Source: Pseudoclavibacter sp. AY1F1 (GTDB lineage Bacteria; Actinomycetota; Actinomycetes; Actinomycetales; Microbacteriaceae). Taken from it: DNA of 64,000 nt. Made by a program: the position numbers and the translations under genes. The stretch spans positions 1 to 64,000 of the forward strand of contig NZ_PSTQ01000008.1 of NCBI RefSeq assembly GCF_002931075.1, written 5' to 3'. Below the pieces are notes generated by a model, which searched no databases, was not told where the DNA came from, and saw only the letters and a list, made by a program, of their open reading frames with translations. Positions 7,638-16,318 of this stretch are shown one piece after another. Each line of letters starts with the position of its first letter. Within the stretch, counting starts at the first letter, position 1.

Positions 7638-9070
7638 GCACCGACCGCTGGCAGTGTGCGCGTCGCGATGAGCTGCTGGTACCAGCGGCCCGAGTCCTTC
7701 CAGGTGCGCTCGAGCGTTTCGTAGTCAACGCGCAGGATGCCGAAGCGCATGTTGTAGCCGAACGCCCACTCGAAGTTGTCGAAGAGAGACCAGGCGAAGT
7801 AGCCACGCACGTCGGCCCCGGCGTCGATGGCGTCTGCGATGGCCGCGATGTGGTCGCGGTAGTAGGCGACGCGCTCCGGGTCGTGCACGAGGCCGTCCTC
7901 GCCGACGACATCGGGGAACGCGGCGCCGTTTTCGGTGACCATGAGCGCCTGCCCCGGATACCGCTCGCTGAGCGACACCAGCAGCTCGGTGAGGCCGTCG
8001 GGGAAGATGCTCCAGCCCATCGACGTATACGGCGCACCCTGGTCGACGAAGTCGATGTCGGTCACGCCGACCCAGGGGCTCGCCGCGGACTCGCCGTGCC
8101 CGTCGTTGCGTGAACGCTCACCCGTGCCGAGATACTTCTTGACGCGGAACGTCGTGTAGTAGTTCACCCCGAGCACGTCGATGCGCTGGTGGATGAGCTG
8201 CGTGTCACCCGGCAGCACAAACCACCAGTCCGTCACATCCCTCGTGTCGTGGATGAGGTCTTCGTCGTAGTGTCCGGAGAGCATCGGCCCGAGGAAGACC
8301 CGGTTGGCGAGCGCGTCGATCTGGCGCACCGCGTCGTGGTCGGCTGCCGACGCCGGGTCGTCCGGCCGGATGACGTGGAAGTTCAGGGTGACGGAGACGA
8401 CGGCGTCTTCTCCGACAGCTTCGCGGATGGCGCGCGTCGCGAGTCCGTGCGCGAGGTTCAGGTGGTGGCAGGCGGCGAGAGCCGCCGCTGGCTCGGTGCG
8501 GCCGGGGGCGTGCACGCCGGACGCGTAACCGAGGTAGGCCGTGCAGAACGGCTCGTTGAGCGTTGACCACGTGTGCACACGATCGCCGAACTCCGCCGCC
8601 ATCCGTGCCGCGTACTCCGCGAACGCGTACGAGGTGTTGCGGTTCGCCCAGCCTCCCTCGTCTTCGAGCTCCTGGGGCAGATCCCAGTGGTAGAGAGTGG
8701 CGACGGGCTTCACTCCAGCCGCGACGAGCGCGTCGAGGAGTTCGGAGTAGAAGCGGATGCCCTCCTCGTTGAACTCGCCTGAGCCGCCCGGCTGCACTCG
8801 CGACCAGGAAATCGAGAATCGGTACGCATCCAGCCCCATCTCGCGGATGGTCTCGATGTCTTCACGCCACCGGTGGTAGTGGTCGATGGCCACATCGCCC
8901 GTGTCGCCGCCCTCGACCTTGCCGGGCGTGTGCGAGAACGTGTCCCAGATCGAAGGAGTCCTCCCGCCTTCCGCGGCCCCGCCCTCGATCTGGTAGGAGG
9001 CGGTTGCAGAGCCCCAGACGAAATCGTCGGAGAAGACTCGAGGGGAAGAGGCCGTGGTGGATTCTGGCAC
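7634..9070 (-). CDS. Glycoside hydrolase family 1 beta-glucosidase
   Basis: A 478-residue GH1 enzyme (retaining beta-glucosidase/6-phospho-beta-glucosidase family). The acid/base glutamate lies in TLNEPF (about E173) and the nucleophile in VTENG (about E380); substrate-pocket motifs YQIEGG near the N-terminus and FAWSLFDNFEWAFGY near the C-terminus are intact. There is no signal peptide, so it is cytoplasmic. I chose the GTG at 9070 because AAGGAGC lies just upstream; an in-frame extension to 9196 would run through the helicase terminator. It is the first gene of a three-gene operon with HAD and GyrI-like proteins. The usual phospho-sugar-binding motif was not checked, so glucoside versus phospho-glucoside specificity is open. 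Confidence 0.93.
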   Translation of the reverse strand: MPESTTASSPRVFSDDFVWGSATASYQIEGGAAEGGRTPSIWDTFSHTPGKVEGGDTGDVAIDHYHRWREDIETIREMGLDAYRFSISWSRVQPGGSGEFNEEGIRFYSELLDALVAAGVKPVATLYHWDLPQELEDEGGWANRNTSYAFAEYAARMAAEFGDRVHTWSTLNEPFCTAYLGYASGVHAPGRTEPAAALAACHHLNLAHGLATRAIREAVGEDAVVSVTLNFHVIRPDDPASAADHDAVRQIDALANRVFLGPMLSGHYDEDLIHDTRDVTDWWFVLPGDTQLIHQRIDVLGVNYYTTFRVKKYLGTGERSRNDGHGESAASPWVGVTDIDFVDQGAPYTSMGWSIFPDGLTELLVSLSERYPGQALMVTENGAAFPDVVGEDGLVHDPERVAYYRDHIAAIADAIDAGADVRGYFAWSLFDNFEWAFGYNMRFGILRVDYETLERTWKDSGRWYQQLIATRTLPAVGA

Positions 9071-9162
9071 GATGCTCCTTGGCTGAGTGGAACGCGCGTC
9101 GTCGCGCACGCCCACTCTAGCGAGCCTCCGCAACGCATCTCGGCGCATCCCACAGGCCCACG

Positions 9163-9200
9163 AAAAATGCACCCTCGTTCGAAAACGAAGGTGCATTTCT
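9163..9200 (-). terminator. Rho-independent terminator of the DEAD-box helicase gene
   Basis: Strong hairpin: AAATGCACC at 9165-9173 pairs with GGTGCATTT at 9190-9198, and an inner TCGTT/AACGA pair closes a CGAA tetraloop. Read on the minus strand it ends in a T-rich run. It separates the helicase gene from the beta-glucosidase operon. Confidence 0.85.
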
Positions 9201-9248
9201 CGTGCGCTTGGGGCACAGAGTCACAACAGACTCGCCCCGGGAAACTTG

Positions 9249-11075
9249 CTAGCTGTCGTAGCGCTTCTTGTACGGGCGGTCACCCGAGTCGCGCGACGGG
9301 CCGCGGTCCGGCGTCAGCTCGATGAGCTTGCCGGAGATGCGGGTGCCGGTGAGCTTGTCGAGCACGTCGTTCGACAGATCGGCCGGCAGCTCCACAAGCG
9401 AGAAGCCGGGGCGGATGTCGATCGCGCCGAAGTCGTCGCGGCTGAGGCCACCCTCGTTCGCGAGCGCGCCCACGATCTGGCGGGGCTCCACCTTGTGGCG
9501 CTTGCCCACCGCGAGGCGGTACATGGCCATGGGCTTGCCGTTCGAGCGCGAACGGCGTGGTGCCCGCTCGCCGCCGTCGCGACCACCGCGGTCGCCGCCG
9601 CGCGAGCTGCCACGACTGTCGCCGCCGCCCTCGCGCTCACGGCGCTCCTTGCGCTCCGCCTGCTCGCGCTGGTTGCGCTCGAAGCGCTCCTTGCGTTCGG
9701 CTTCGGCGTCGAGCAGCAACGGCGTCTCACCCTGGGCGACGATCGCGAGTGCCGCGGCGACATCGGACTCCGGCACGTCGTGGTGACGGACGTAGTGCTC
9801 GATGATGTCGCGGAACTTCTCGACGCGGTCGGTCTGCGTGAGCGCCTCGCTGATGGCGTCGTCGAAGCGCGTGAGGCGCGTCGTGTTGACGTCGTCGACG
9901 CTGGGGAGCTGCATCTGCGTGAGCTCCTGCTTGGTGGCCTTTTCGATCTGGCCGAGCAGGTAGCGCTCACGCGGGGTGATGAAGCTGATGGCGTCGCCCG
10001 TGCGACCCGCGCGCCCCGTGCGGCCGATGCGGTGCACGTACGACTCGGTGTCGGTGGGGATGTCGAAGTTCACGACGTGGCTGATGCGCTCGACGTCGAG
10101 GCCGCGCGCGGCGACATCGGTGGCGACGAGGATGTCGAGCTTGCCCGACTTCAGCTGGTTGACGGTGCGCTCGCGCTGCACTTGCGCCACGTCGCCGTTG
10201 ATGGCTGCAGCGGAGTACCCGCGGGCTCGGAGCTTCTCAGCGAGGCCTTCTGTCTCGTTCTTCGTGCGAACGAAGATGATCATTCCCTCGAAGTTCTCGA
10301 CCTCGAGGATGCGCGTGAGCGCGTCGACCTTCTGCGCGTAGCTCACGATGAGGTACCGCTGGGTGATCGTCGACGAGGTCGTGGTCTTGGTCTTGACCGT
10401 GATCTCGGCGGGATCGTTGAGGTACTTCTTGGAGATGCGGCGGATCTGGGATGGCATGGTCGCGGAGAACAGCGCGACCTGCTTCGTATCAGGAGTGTCG
10501 GCGAGGATCGTCTCGACGTCCTCCGCGAAGCCCATCTTGAGCATCTCGTCGGCCTCGTCGAGCACGAGGAACTTGAGCTCGCTCAGGTCGAGCGTGCCCT
10601 TCGAGAGGTGGTCCATGATGCGACCGGGGGTTCCGACGACGATGTGCACGCCGCGGCGGAGCGCGGAGAGCTGGACGCCGTAGCCCTGGCCGCCGTAGAT
10701 GGGGAGAACGTGCACGCCGCGCATGCGCGCCGCGTACTTCTCGAACGCCTCACACACCTGGAGTGCGAGTTCGCGGGTCGGGGCGAGCACAAGCGCCTGA
10801 GGCGTCTTCTGGTCGACGTCGAGCTGGGCGAGGATGGGCAGCGCGAACGCGGCGGTCTTGCCGGTTCCCGTCTGGGCGAGGCCGACGACGTCGCGGCCTT
10901 CGAGGAGGGTGGGGATCGTCGCGGCCTGGATGGCGGACGGCGTCTCGTACCCGACGTCGCTGAGGACCTTGAGTACGGGCCCGTCAAGACCGAGATCGGC
11001 GAATGTAGGCGCGGCCTGGGCCTCTTCGGAGGGAGCCTCGGCCTCGGTCTGAACGGAAGAATTGCTAGAAGTCAC
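9249..11075 (-). CDS. DEAD-box ATP-dependent RNA helicase (DeaD/CsdA type)
   Basis: A 608-residue RNA helicase that remodels structured RNA, typically in ribosome assembly and cold adaptation. Core motifs: Q-motif around residues 42-52 (TPSAIQ), motif I AQTGTGKT 67-74, motif Ia PTREL near 99, motif II DEAD 173-176, motif III SAT 204-206, motif VI HRIGRTGRAGR near residue 345. A basic, Gly/Arg/Ser-rich linker follows, then a C-terminal DbpA-type RNA-recognition domain (about 525-595, 'MYRLAVGKRHKVEPRQIVG' region). The 5' end overlaps the TetR gene's 3' end by 11 bp, so some expression may be coupled to that regulator. Confidence 0.93.
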   Translation of the reverse strand: MTSSNSSVQTEAEAPSEEAQAAPTFADLGLDGPVLKVLSDVGYETPSAIQAATIPTLLEGRDVVGLAQTGTGKTAAFALPILAQLDVDQKTPQALVLAPTRELALQVCEAFEKYAARMRGVHVLPIYGGQGYGVQLSALRRGVHIVVGTPGRIMDHLSKGTLDLSELKFLVLDEADEMLKMGFAEDVETILADTPDTKQVALFSATMPSQIRRISKKYLNDPAEITVKTKTTTSSTITQRYLIVSYAQKVDALTRILEVENFEGMIIFVRTKNETEGLAEKLRARGYSAAAINGDVAQVQRERTVNQLKSGKLDILVATDVAARGLDVERISHVVNFDIPTDTESYVHRIGRTGRAGRTGDAISFITPRERYLLGQIEKATKQELTQMQLPSVDDVNTTRLTRFDDAISEALTQTDRVEKFRDIIEHYVRHHDVPESDVAAALAIVAQGETPLLLDAEAERKERFERNQREQAERKERREREGGGDSRGSSRGGDRGGRDGGERAPRRSRSNGKPMAMYRLAVGKRHKVEPRQIVGALANEGGLSRDDFGAIDIRPGFSLVELPADLSNDVLDKLTGTRISGKLIELTPDRGPSRDSGDRPYKKRYDS

Positions 11076-11706
11076 GCTTTAGACTAGTCGTTTCTGTAGA
11101 TTTTTGGGCAGTTTCAACTCTGAGTATCGCATCAAGGACTGATCGAAGCAGGTCCGGGCGATTCGCGTCTCTCCCCCAGCGCACGAGTGCGTGGGCGTTG
11201 AGGCCGTCGATCATGCCGAGGATCTGCCACGCGACGGCATCCGCCACCCCGTCGCGGACGCTGAATTCTCCGGCCGAACTGCCGTCGACGATGATGCGCG
11301 TGATGGCTGCGTGCCATCGGTCCATCTCGGCCCGCACCCCCTCGGCGAGCGTGTCGTTGCGGCGTCCGAGCGACCACCCGTCGACCCACGCGAGGGTCAC
11401 GGCGTCGCGACTGCCGTCGAGGAGGGTGCTGACGAGCAGGTCGAGCTTCTCGGCGGCGGACGCGACAGGCGAGAGCTGCACCTCGAGGTCATCGAGCTCG
11501 CCGCCCACGATTGCCCTGAATGTGGAGGTGACGAGCTCGTCCATGTTGGGTTCGTAGTGGGCGACGAGGGCTGGCGCGACGCCGATGCGCGTCGCGACGG
11601 CGCGCAGGGTGACACCTGCGAGCCCTTCTTCGAGGGCGAGTGCGATTGCGGCCGCGGTGATGTCGGCGCGACGCTCGGCTGCTGGCTTCCTGATGGCTCT
11701 TGACAC
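11065..11706 (-). CDS. TetR-family transcriptional repressor
   Basis: A 213-residue TetR/AcrR regulator. The N-terminal helix-turn-helix spans roughly residues 10-58 (ITAAAIALALEEG ... VTLRAVATRIGVAPALVAHYE); the rest is a helical ligand/dimer domain. The start is GTG. It is divergent from the agmatine deiminase gene, and the 80-bp spacer between them contains a perfect 9-bp-arm palindrome, so autoregulation plus control of the agmatine deiminase-amidase operon is likely (inference). The ligand may be agmatine or a related amine. Its 3' end overlaps the downstream helicase gene by 11 bp. Confidence 0.88.
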   Translation of the reverse strand: MSRAIRKPAAERRADITAAAIALALEEGLAGVTLRAVATRIGVAPALVAHYEPNMDELVTSTFRAIVGGELDDLEVQLSPVASAAEKLDLLVSTLLDGSRDAVTLAWVDGWSLGRRNDTLAEGVRAEMDRWHAAITRIIVDGSSAGEFSVRDGVADAVAWQILGMIDGLNAHALVRWGRDANRPDLLRSVLDAILRVETAQKSTETTSLKRDF

Positions 11707-11738
11707 GATGTCTCGAGTCTACGTACTCTTCGAGCACT

Positions 11739-11758
11739 TGTTGATCACTTGATCAACA
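11739..11758. promoter_or_regulatory. Palindromic TetR operator between the divergent genes
   Basis: Perfect inverted repeat TGTTGATCA - CT - TGATCAACA in the spacer between the TetR gene and the agmatine deiminase gene. A candidate promoter for the rightward operon overlaps it: TTGATC at 11741-11746 and TGTATC at 11764-11769, spacer 17 bp. A bound repressor would therefore block the -35 element. The palindrome is direct observation; its binding protein is inferred from position. Confidence 0.75.
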
Positions 11759-11787
11759 GAGGCTGTATCGACCTGGAGGACCCGGAC

Positions 11788-12846
11788 ATGGCTTGGAAGA
11801 TGCCCGCCGAGACGGCGCCGCACGATCGCACCTGGATGGCCTTCCCCCGCGAAGGGATCACGCTCGGCGACACCGCCGCGCAGCGCGAAGCAGGCTACGC
11901 CGCCTGGACAGCCGTCGCCCACGCCGTCGCGCGCTTCGAGCCCGTCACCATGGTCGTCGACCCGAGCGAGCTCGCCCGCGCCCGACGCATGCTCGGCGAG
12001 GAGATCGAGATTCTCGAGGCCCCACTCGACGAGTTCTGGATGCGCGACATCGGCCCCACGTTCGTCACCGACGACAACCGGCCCGGCGTGCTCGGCGCCG
12101 TCGACTGGATCTTCAACGGCTGGGGCGCCCCGGCCTGGGCGGAGTGGCAGAAGTCGGCGGGCATTGGTCGCTTCGTCGCGGAGGCCAGCGGCGCCGAGCT
12201 CGTGAGCTCGCTCCTCGTGAACGAGGGCGGCGGCATCCATGTCGACGGCGAGGGAACTGTCCTCGCGACTGAAACGGTGCAGCTCGATCCACGCAGGAAC
12301 CCGCTCGCAGACAAGACGCGAGTCGAGGCCGAGTTCGCACGGACGCTCGGCACCACGCGCACGATCTGGCTGCCGCGCGGACTCACCCGCGACTATGACG
12401 AGTTCGGCACGAACGGGCACGTCGACATCGTCGCCACACTCACCGCTCCCGGCACCCTGCTGCTGCACGAGCAGCTCGACCCGGAGCATCCAGACCACGC
12501 GGTTGTCGCCGAACTGCGCGAGCACCTCTCCGGCCAGCGGGACGCGGCTGGCCGGAAGCTCGAGGTCGTCGGCATCCCTGCGCCGAGCACGCTGCGCGAC
12601 GAGGAGGGGTTCGTCGACTGGAGCTACGTCAACCATCTCGTCACGAACGACGGCGTCGTCGCGTGCGGCTTCGACGACGAGGCGGCGGATGCGCGGGCGC
12701 GCGAGGTGCTCGAGTCCGTCTACCCGGGGCGCACGGTCGTCTCAGTCGACGCCCGCGAGCTGTTCGCGCGTGGCGGCGGCATCCACTGCATCACGCAGCA
12801 GCAGCCAAGCCTCAGCCCCTCGACTGCAGACGGAGGCCGGCCATGA
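11788..12846 (+). CDS. aguA: Agmatine deiminase (peptidylarginine-deiminase family)
   Basis: A 352-residue guanidino-modifying enzyme predicted to convert agmatine to N-carbamoylputrescine and ammonia in the cytoplasm. Family signature residues are visible: 'WMRDIGPTFV' near residue 85, 'NEGGGIHVDG' near 145, 'NGHVDI' near 200, and the catalytic cysteine in GGGIHCITQQQP (about C334). The start at 11788 is chosen because GGAGG lies 8 bp upstream; an earlier TTG at 11749 lies inside the operator and is unlikely. It overlaps the downstream amidase by 4 bp (ATGA). The gene symbol reflects family and could also cover related deiminases. Confidence 0.87.
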   Translation: MAWKMPAETAPHDRTWMAFPREGITLGDTAAQREAGYAAWTAVAHAVARFEPVTMVVDPSELARARRMLGEEIEILEAPLDEFWMRDIGPTFVTDDNRPGVLGAVDWIFNGWGAPAWAEWQKSAGIGRFVAEASGAELVSSLLVNEGGGIHVDGEGTVLATETVQLDPRRNPLADKTRVEAEFARTLGTTRTIWLPRGLTRDYDEFGTNGHVDIVATLTAPGTLLLHEQLDPEHPDHAVVAELREHLSGQRDAAGRKLEVVGIPAPSTLRDEEGFVDWSYVNHLVTNDGVVACGFDDEAADARAREVLESVYPGRTVVSVDARELFARGGGIHCITQQQPSLSPSTADGGRP

Positions 12847-14558
12847 CCTTCGACGTCGTGGAAGCGAGCATCGCCCAGCTGCGTGAGGCGCTCGAGAACG
12901 GCGGGGTCACGAGCGCGGGTCTCGTCGAGGCGTACCAGGCGCGCATCGCGGCCTTCGACGCCGCGGGGCCCAAGCTCAACTCGGTGGTCGTCGCGAACCC
13001 CTCCGCGCTCGAGGAGGCGCACGCCTCTGACGAGCGACGCGCCAACGGCAGCCCGCTCGGGCCGCTCGACGGGATTCCGTACACGGCGAAGGACAGCTAC
13101 CTCGTCGAGGGCCTGACCGCCGCATCCGGGAGCCCCGCGTTCGCGGACCTCGTCGCCCAGCGCGACGCCTTCACGATCGAGCGCCTCCGCGCCGGCGGCG
13201 CGATCTGCCTCGGCCTCACGAACATGCCGCCCATGGCCAACGGCGGCATGCAGCGCGGCGAGTACGGCCGAGCCGAGAGCCCGTACAACGCGGCGTTCCT
13301 CACAAGCGCATTCGGGTCCGGCTCCTCGAACGGCTCCGGCACCGCGACGGCCGCGAGCTTCGCGGCGTTCGGTCTCGGCGAGGAGACGTGGTCGAGCGGC
13401 CGCGCGCCCGCCTCGAACAACGCGCTGTGCGCCTACACGCCCTCGCGAGGCGTCATCTCCGTGCGCGGCAACTGGCCACTCGTGCCGACCATGGACGTCG
13501 TCGTGCCCCACTCGAGGTCGATGGCCGACCTGCTCGAGGTGCTCGACGTCGTCGTCGCCGACGATGCCGAGACGCGAGGCGACTTCTGGCGCGCGCAGCC
13601 CTGGGTGCGCATCCCCCGCTCCTCCGAGGTACGGCCGGCCTCGTATGTGGCCATGTTGCCGTCCAACCAGGCGGATGCGCGGGCGACGCTCGCCGGCACC
13701 CGCATCGGCGTGCCTCGCATGTACATTAACGCCGACCCGGAAGCCGGGACGGCGGAGAAGCCCGGGATCGGGGGCCCTACCGGCCAGAGGATCGACACGC
13801 GTCGATCCATCATCGAGCTGTGGGAGTCGGCCCGTGCCGACCTGGAAGCCGCCGGTGCCACGGTCGTGGAGGTCGACTTCCCCGTCGTCTCGAACTACGA
13901 GGGCGATCGGCCAGGAGCCCCGAACATCTTCACGCGGGGCCTCGTCACACCCGAGTACCTGCAGCGAGAGATCGTCGACCTGTCGGCGTGGGGCTGGGAC
14001 GATTTCCTCGCCGCGAACGGCGACCCGCAGTTGAACTCGCTCACGCAGGTCGACGGCACACGCATCTTCCCGCACCCGGACGGTGCCCTCCCCGACCGTT
14101 ACACGGGCTTCGACGACGACATCGCGACGTACCCGGACCACGTCCGCGAGCATCCTGTCGCGTCGTTCACGGACATCCCGGAGCTCGCCGACGGCGTGCG
14201 CGGGCTCGAGGAGACACGACGCCTCGACCTCGAGGACTGGCTCGTCTCCGAGCGCATCGACGCCGTCGCCTTCCCGGCCGTCGCAGATGTCGGGCCGGCC
14301 GATATGGACGTCAACGAGTCCTCCGCCGACCTCGGCTGGCGCAATGGAGTGTGGGTCGCGAACGGCAACCTCGCTATCCGGCACCTCGGCATCCCGACCG
14401 TGACCGTGCCGATGGGCACGACCTCCGACATCGGGATGCCTGTCGGCCTGACCTTCGCTGGCCGGGCCTACGACGACACGTCGCTTCTGCGGATGGCGGC
14501 AGCCTTCGAGGCGACCGGCGAACGCCGCACGGAGCCCCCGCGCACGCCTCGCCTCTGA
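12843..14558 (+). CDS. Amidase-signature family amidohydrolase
   Basis: A 571-residue amidase-signature enzyme. The Ser-cisSer-Lys triad can be placed: Lys83 in YTAKDS, cis-Ser in GSGSSNG (about 161-162), and nucleophile Ser185 in WSSGRAPAS, where most relatives have GGSIRxPA. The mid-region and C-terminus ('GIPTVTVPMGTTSDIGMPVGLTF') match the family. Tight coupling to the agmatine deiminase suggests that it might hydrolyse N-carbamoylputrescine, normally the job of a nitrilase-type AguB; this is inference. A general amide or urea-amide hydrolase is the alternative. Confidence 0.85.
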   Translation: MTFDVVEASIAQLREALENGGVTSAGLVEAYQARIAAFDAAGPKLNSVVVANPSALEEAHASDERRANGSPLGPLDGIPYTAKDSYLVEGLTAASGSPAFADLVAQRDAFTIERLRAGGAICLGLTNMPPMANGGMQRGEYGRAESPYNAAFLTSAFGSGSSNGSGTATAASFAAFGLGEETWSSGRAPASNNALCAYTPSRGVISVRGNWPLVPTMDVVVPHSRSMADLLEVLDVVVADDAETRGDFWRAQPWVRIPRSSEVRPASYVAMLPSNQADARATLAGTRIGVPRMYINADPEAGTAEKPGIGGPTGQRIDTRRSIIELWESARADLEAAGATVVEVDFPVVSNYEGDRPGAPNIFTRGLVTPEYLQREIVDLSAWGWDDFLAANGDPQLNSLTQVDGTRIFPHPDGALPDRYTGFDDDIATYPDHVREHPVASFTDIPELADGVRGLEETRRLDLEDWLVSERIDAVAFPAVADVGPADMDVNESSADLGWRNGVWVANGNLAIRHLGIPTVTVPMGTTSDIGMPVGLTFAGRAYDDTSLLRMAAAFEATGERRTEPPRTPRL

Positions 14559-14596
14559 TTCCACGTCGGGCGACTCGAGCTCAGCTGCGCACAGAA

Positions 14597-14644
14597 TTGT
14601 GGCGTGATGCGCTTGCCGCATTCGGGCATCGCACCACGCCACAA
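14597..14644. terminator. Inverted repeat between convergent amidase and symporter genes
   Basis: TTGTGGCGTG at 14597-14606 and CACGCCACAA at 14635-14644 are perfect 10-bp arms around a 28-nt loop that can fold further (GATGC/GCATC). It lies between two convergent genes, so a shared terminator is the likely role. There is no clear T run. Confidence 0.55.
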
Positions 14645-14679
14645 CCCTGCAGCCGTGTCAGCCTGCAGCAGCGAAAACG

Positions 14680-16182
14680 CTACTTCTGCGGCTTGACGAT
14701 CGCAAGAGCGCCGGTCTCCGCGAACTCGCGCTCGACGTCGTCGTCGGTCGCGCTTCCCGGCTTGTGCGTCAGCAGGCTGACGACGACCGATACGACGAGG
14801 TTCAGGATGAACCCCGGGATGATCTCGTACAAGTCAGTGCCAAGTGCTGACCAGATGAAGACCGTCGCAGCACCGGTCACCATGCCCGCCAACGCACCCC
14901 AGTTGGTGAGCTTCTTCCAATACAGGCTGAGCAGAATGATCGGGCCGAAGGCGGCACCGAACCCGGCCCACGCGAAGCCGACAAGCGCGAGGATCGAATC
15001 CGAGGGGTTGAGGGCGAGGATGCCGGCCACGATGGCGACACCGAGCACACCTCCACGACCTGCGAGCACCAGAGTCTTCGCGCTTGGCTTGCGCTTCGCG
15101 ACCACCATGAACAGATCTTCGACGAGCGCGGAAGAGCAGACGATGAGCTGGCTCGAGATGGTGCTCATGATGGCCGCGAGCACTGCGGCGAGAATGAATC
15201 CGCTGACCAGCGGGTGGAACAGAACCTGTGCCATGAGGAGCACGACCGTCTCAGGGTCCGAGACGTCCACTCCGTTCTCCTGCACGTACGCGACGGCCAC
15301 GAGTCCCGCGATGACTGCGCCGAGAAGCGACAGGAACATCCACGAGATGCCGATGCGTCGCCCTGCGATCGCTGAATGCGAGTCACGCAGCGCCATGAAG
15401 CGCACGATGATATGCGGCTGTCCGACGTAGCCGAGGCCCCAGCCGAGCGCCGAGATGATGCCGATGATGACGGGCCAGCTCAGCTCCTCCGGGATGAGAC
15501 CCGTGTGATCGACGCCAGAGGCGACAATGGCTTCGCTCACGCCGCCGAAACCTCCGAGGGAGATGATCGCGACTACGGGGATCGCAAGGAGGGCGAGCAG
15601 CATCATCATGCCCTGCACGACATCTGTGAACGTTGCACCGAGGAAGCCGCCGAAAAGCGTGTAGGCGAGTGTCACTCCTGCCACGAGGAGCATCCCCGTC
15701 AGGTAGTCGCCGTCGAAACTGCTCTCGAAGAACACGCCACCGGCCACCATGCCAGATGAGATGTAGAACGTGAAGAAGACGAGGATCACGAGGCCGCTGG
15801 CTATCCGCAGTGCCCGCGATTTGTCGTGCAGGCGGTTCTCGAAGTAGCTCGGAACCGTGATCGAGTTGTTCGCGACCTCTGTGTAGGCGCGCAGCCGCGG
15901 TGCGACGAATCGCCAGTTGAGGTACGCGCCGATGAGGAGGCCGATACCGATCCACGCTTCGAAGAGGCCAGAGACGAAGATGGCCCCCGGGAGGCCCATC
16001 ATGAGCCAGCCGGACATGTCGGAGGCACCAGCGCTCAGTGCTGCCGTGCCCGGACTCAGGCTTCGTCCCCCGAGCATGTAGTCCTCGTGGTCCTTGGTCT
16101 GGCGGAACGCGTAGAGGCCAATGCCCACCATCGCCGCGAAATAGATCGCGAGAGCGATGAGCTGGAAGGTCAGATCGGACAT
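14680..16182 (-). CDS. putP: Sodium/proline symporter (SSS family)
   Basis: A 500-residue solute:sodium symporter with about 13 membrane helices. The PutP-like profile is clear: 'DHEDYMLGGRSLSP' in the first loop, 'ASDMSGWLMMGLPGA' in helix 2 with the Na+-site residues, and 'GYVGQPHIIVRFMA' in the central region. It imports proline with Na+, for catabolism or as an osmoprotectant. The ATG is preceded by AGAAGGAG. It is divergent from a LysR regulator that may control it, and convergent with the amidase. Confidence 0.88.
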   Translation of the reverse strand: MSDLTFQLIALAIYFAAMVGIGLYAFRQTKDHEDYMLGGRSLSPGTAALSAGASDMSGWLMMGLPGAIFVSGLFEAWIGIGLLIGAYLNWRFVAPRLRAYTEVANNSITVPSYFENRLHDKSRALRIASGLVILVFFTFYISSGMVAGGVFFESSFDGDYLTGMLLVAGVTLAYTLFGGFLGATFTDVVQGMMMLLALLAIPVVAIISLGGFGGVSEAIVASGVDHTGLIPEELSWPVIIGIISALGWGLGYVGQPHIIVRFMALRDSHSAIAGRRIGISWMFLSLLGAVIAGLVAVAYVQENGVDVSDPETVVLLMAQVLFHPLVSGFILAAVLAAIMSTISSQLIVCSSALVEDLFMVVAKRKPSAKTLVLAGRGGVLGVAIVAGILALNPSDSILALVGFAWAGFGAAFGPIILLSLYWKKLTNWGALAGMVTGAATVFIWSALGTDLYEIIPGFILNLVVSVVVSLLTHKPGSATDDDVEREFAETGALAIVKPQK

Positions 16183-16262
16183 CGGCGGTGACTCCTTCTG
16201 GAAGCGACGCGCCTACCCCTGTGGATGCGCGACCTTCTCAGTGTCACTGGCATAAACGTGAA

Positions 16263-16281
16263 CGAATAGCGAAGATATTCG
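16263..16281. promoter_or_regulatory. Candidate regulator site between putP and the LysR gene
   Basis: CGAATA - N7 - TATTCG forms an inverted repeat in the 136-bp divergent spacer; two TTCGAA palindromes follow at about 16279 and 16301. LysR proteins usually bind such partly palindromic sites upstream of their own and divergent genes. The assignment is positional only. Confidence 0.4.
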
Positions 16282-16318
16282 AAACGAACTTGTCGATGTC
16301 TTCGAAAGGTTGCTTGTC

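Noticed and set aside
9087-11087. A 666-codon plus-strand frame opposite the helicase
   Set aside because: Antisense shadow of conserved DEAD-box motifs; no ribosome-binding site or known domain.
12720-14642. A 640-codon minus-strand frame opposite the amidase
   Set aside because: Arg/Gly/Val/Asp-rich shadow of the amidase gene, which has intact catalytic motifs on the plus strand.
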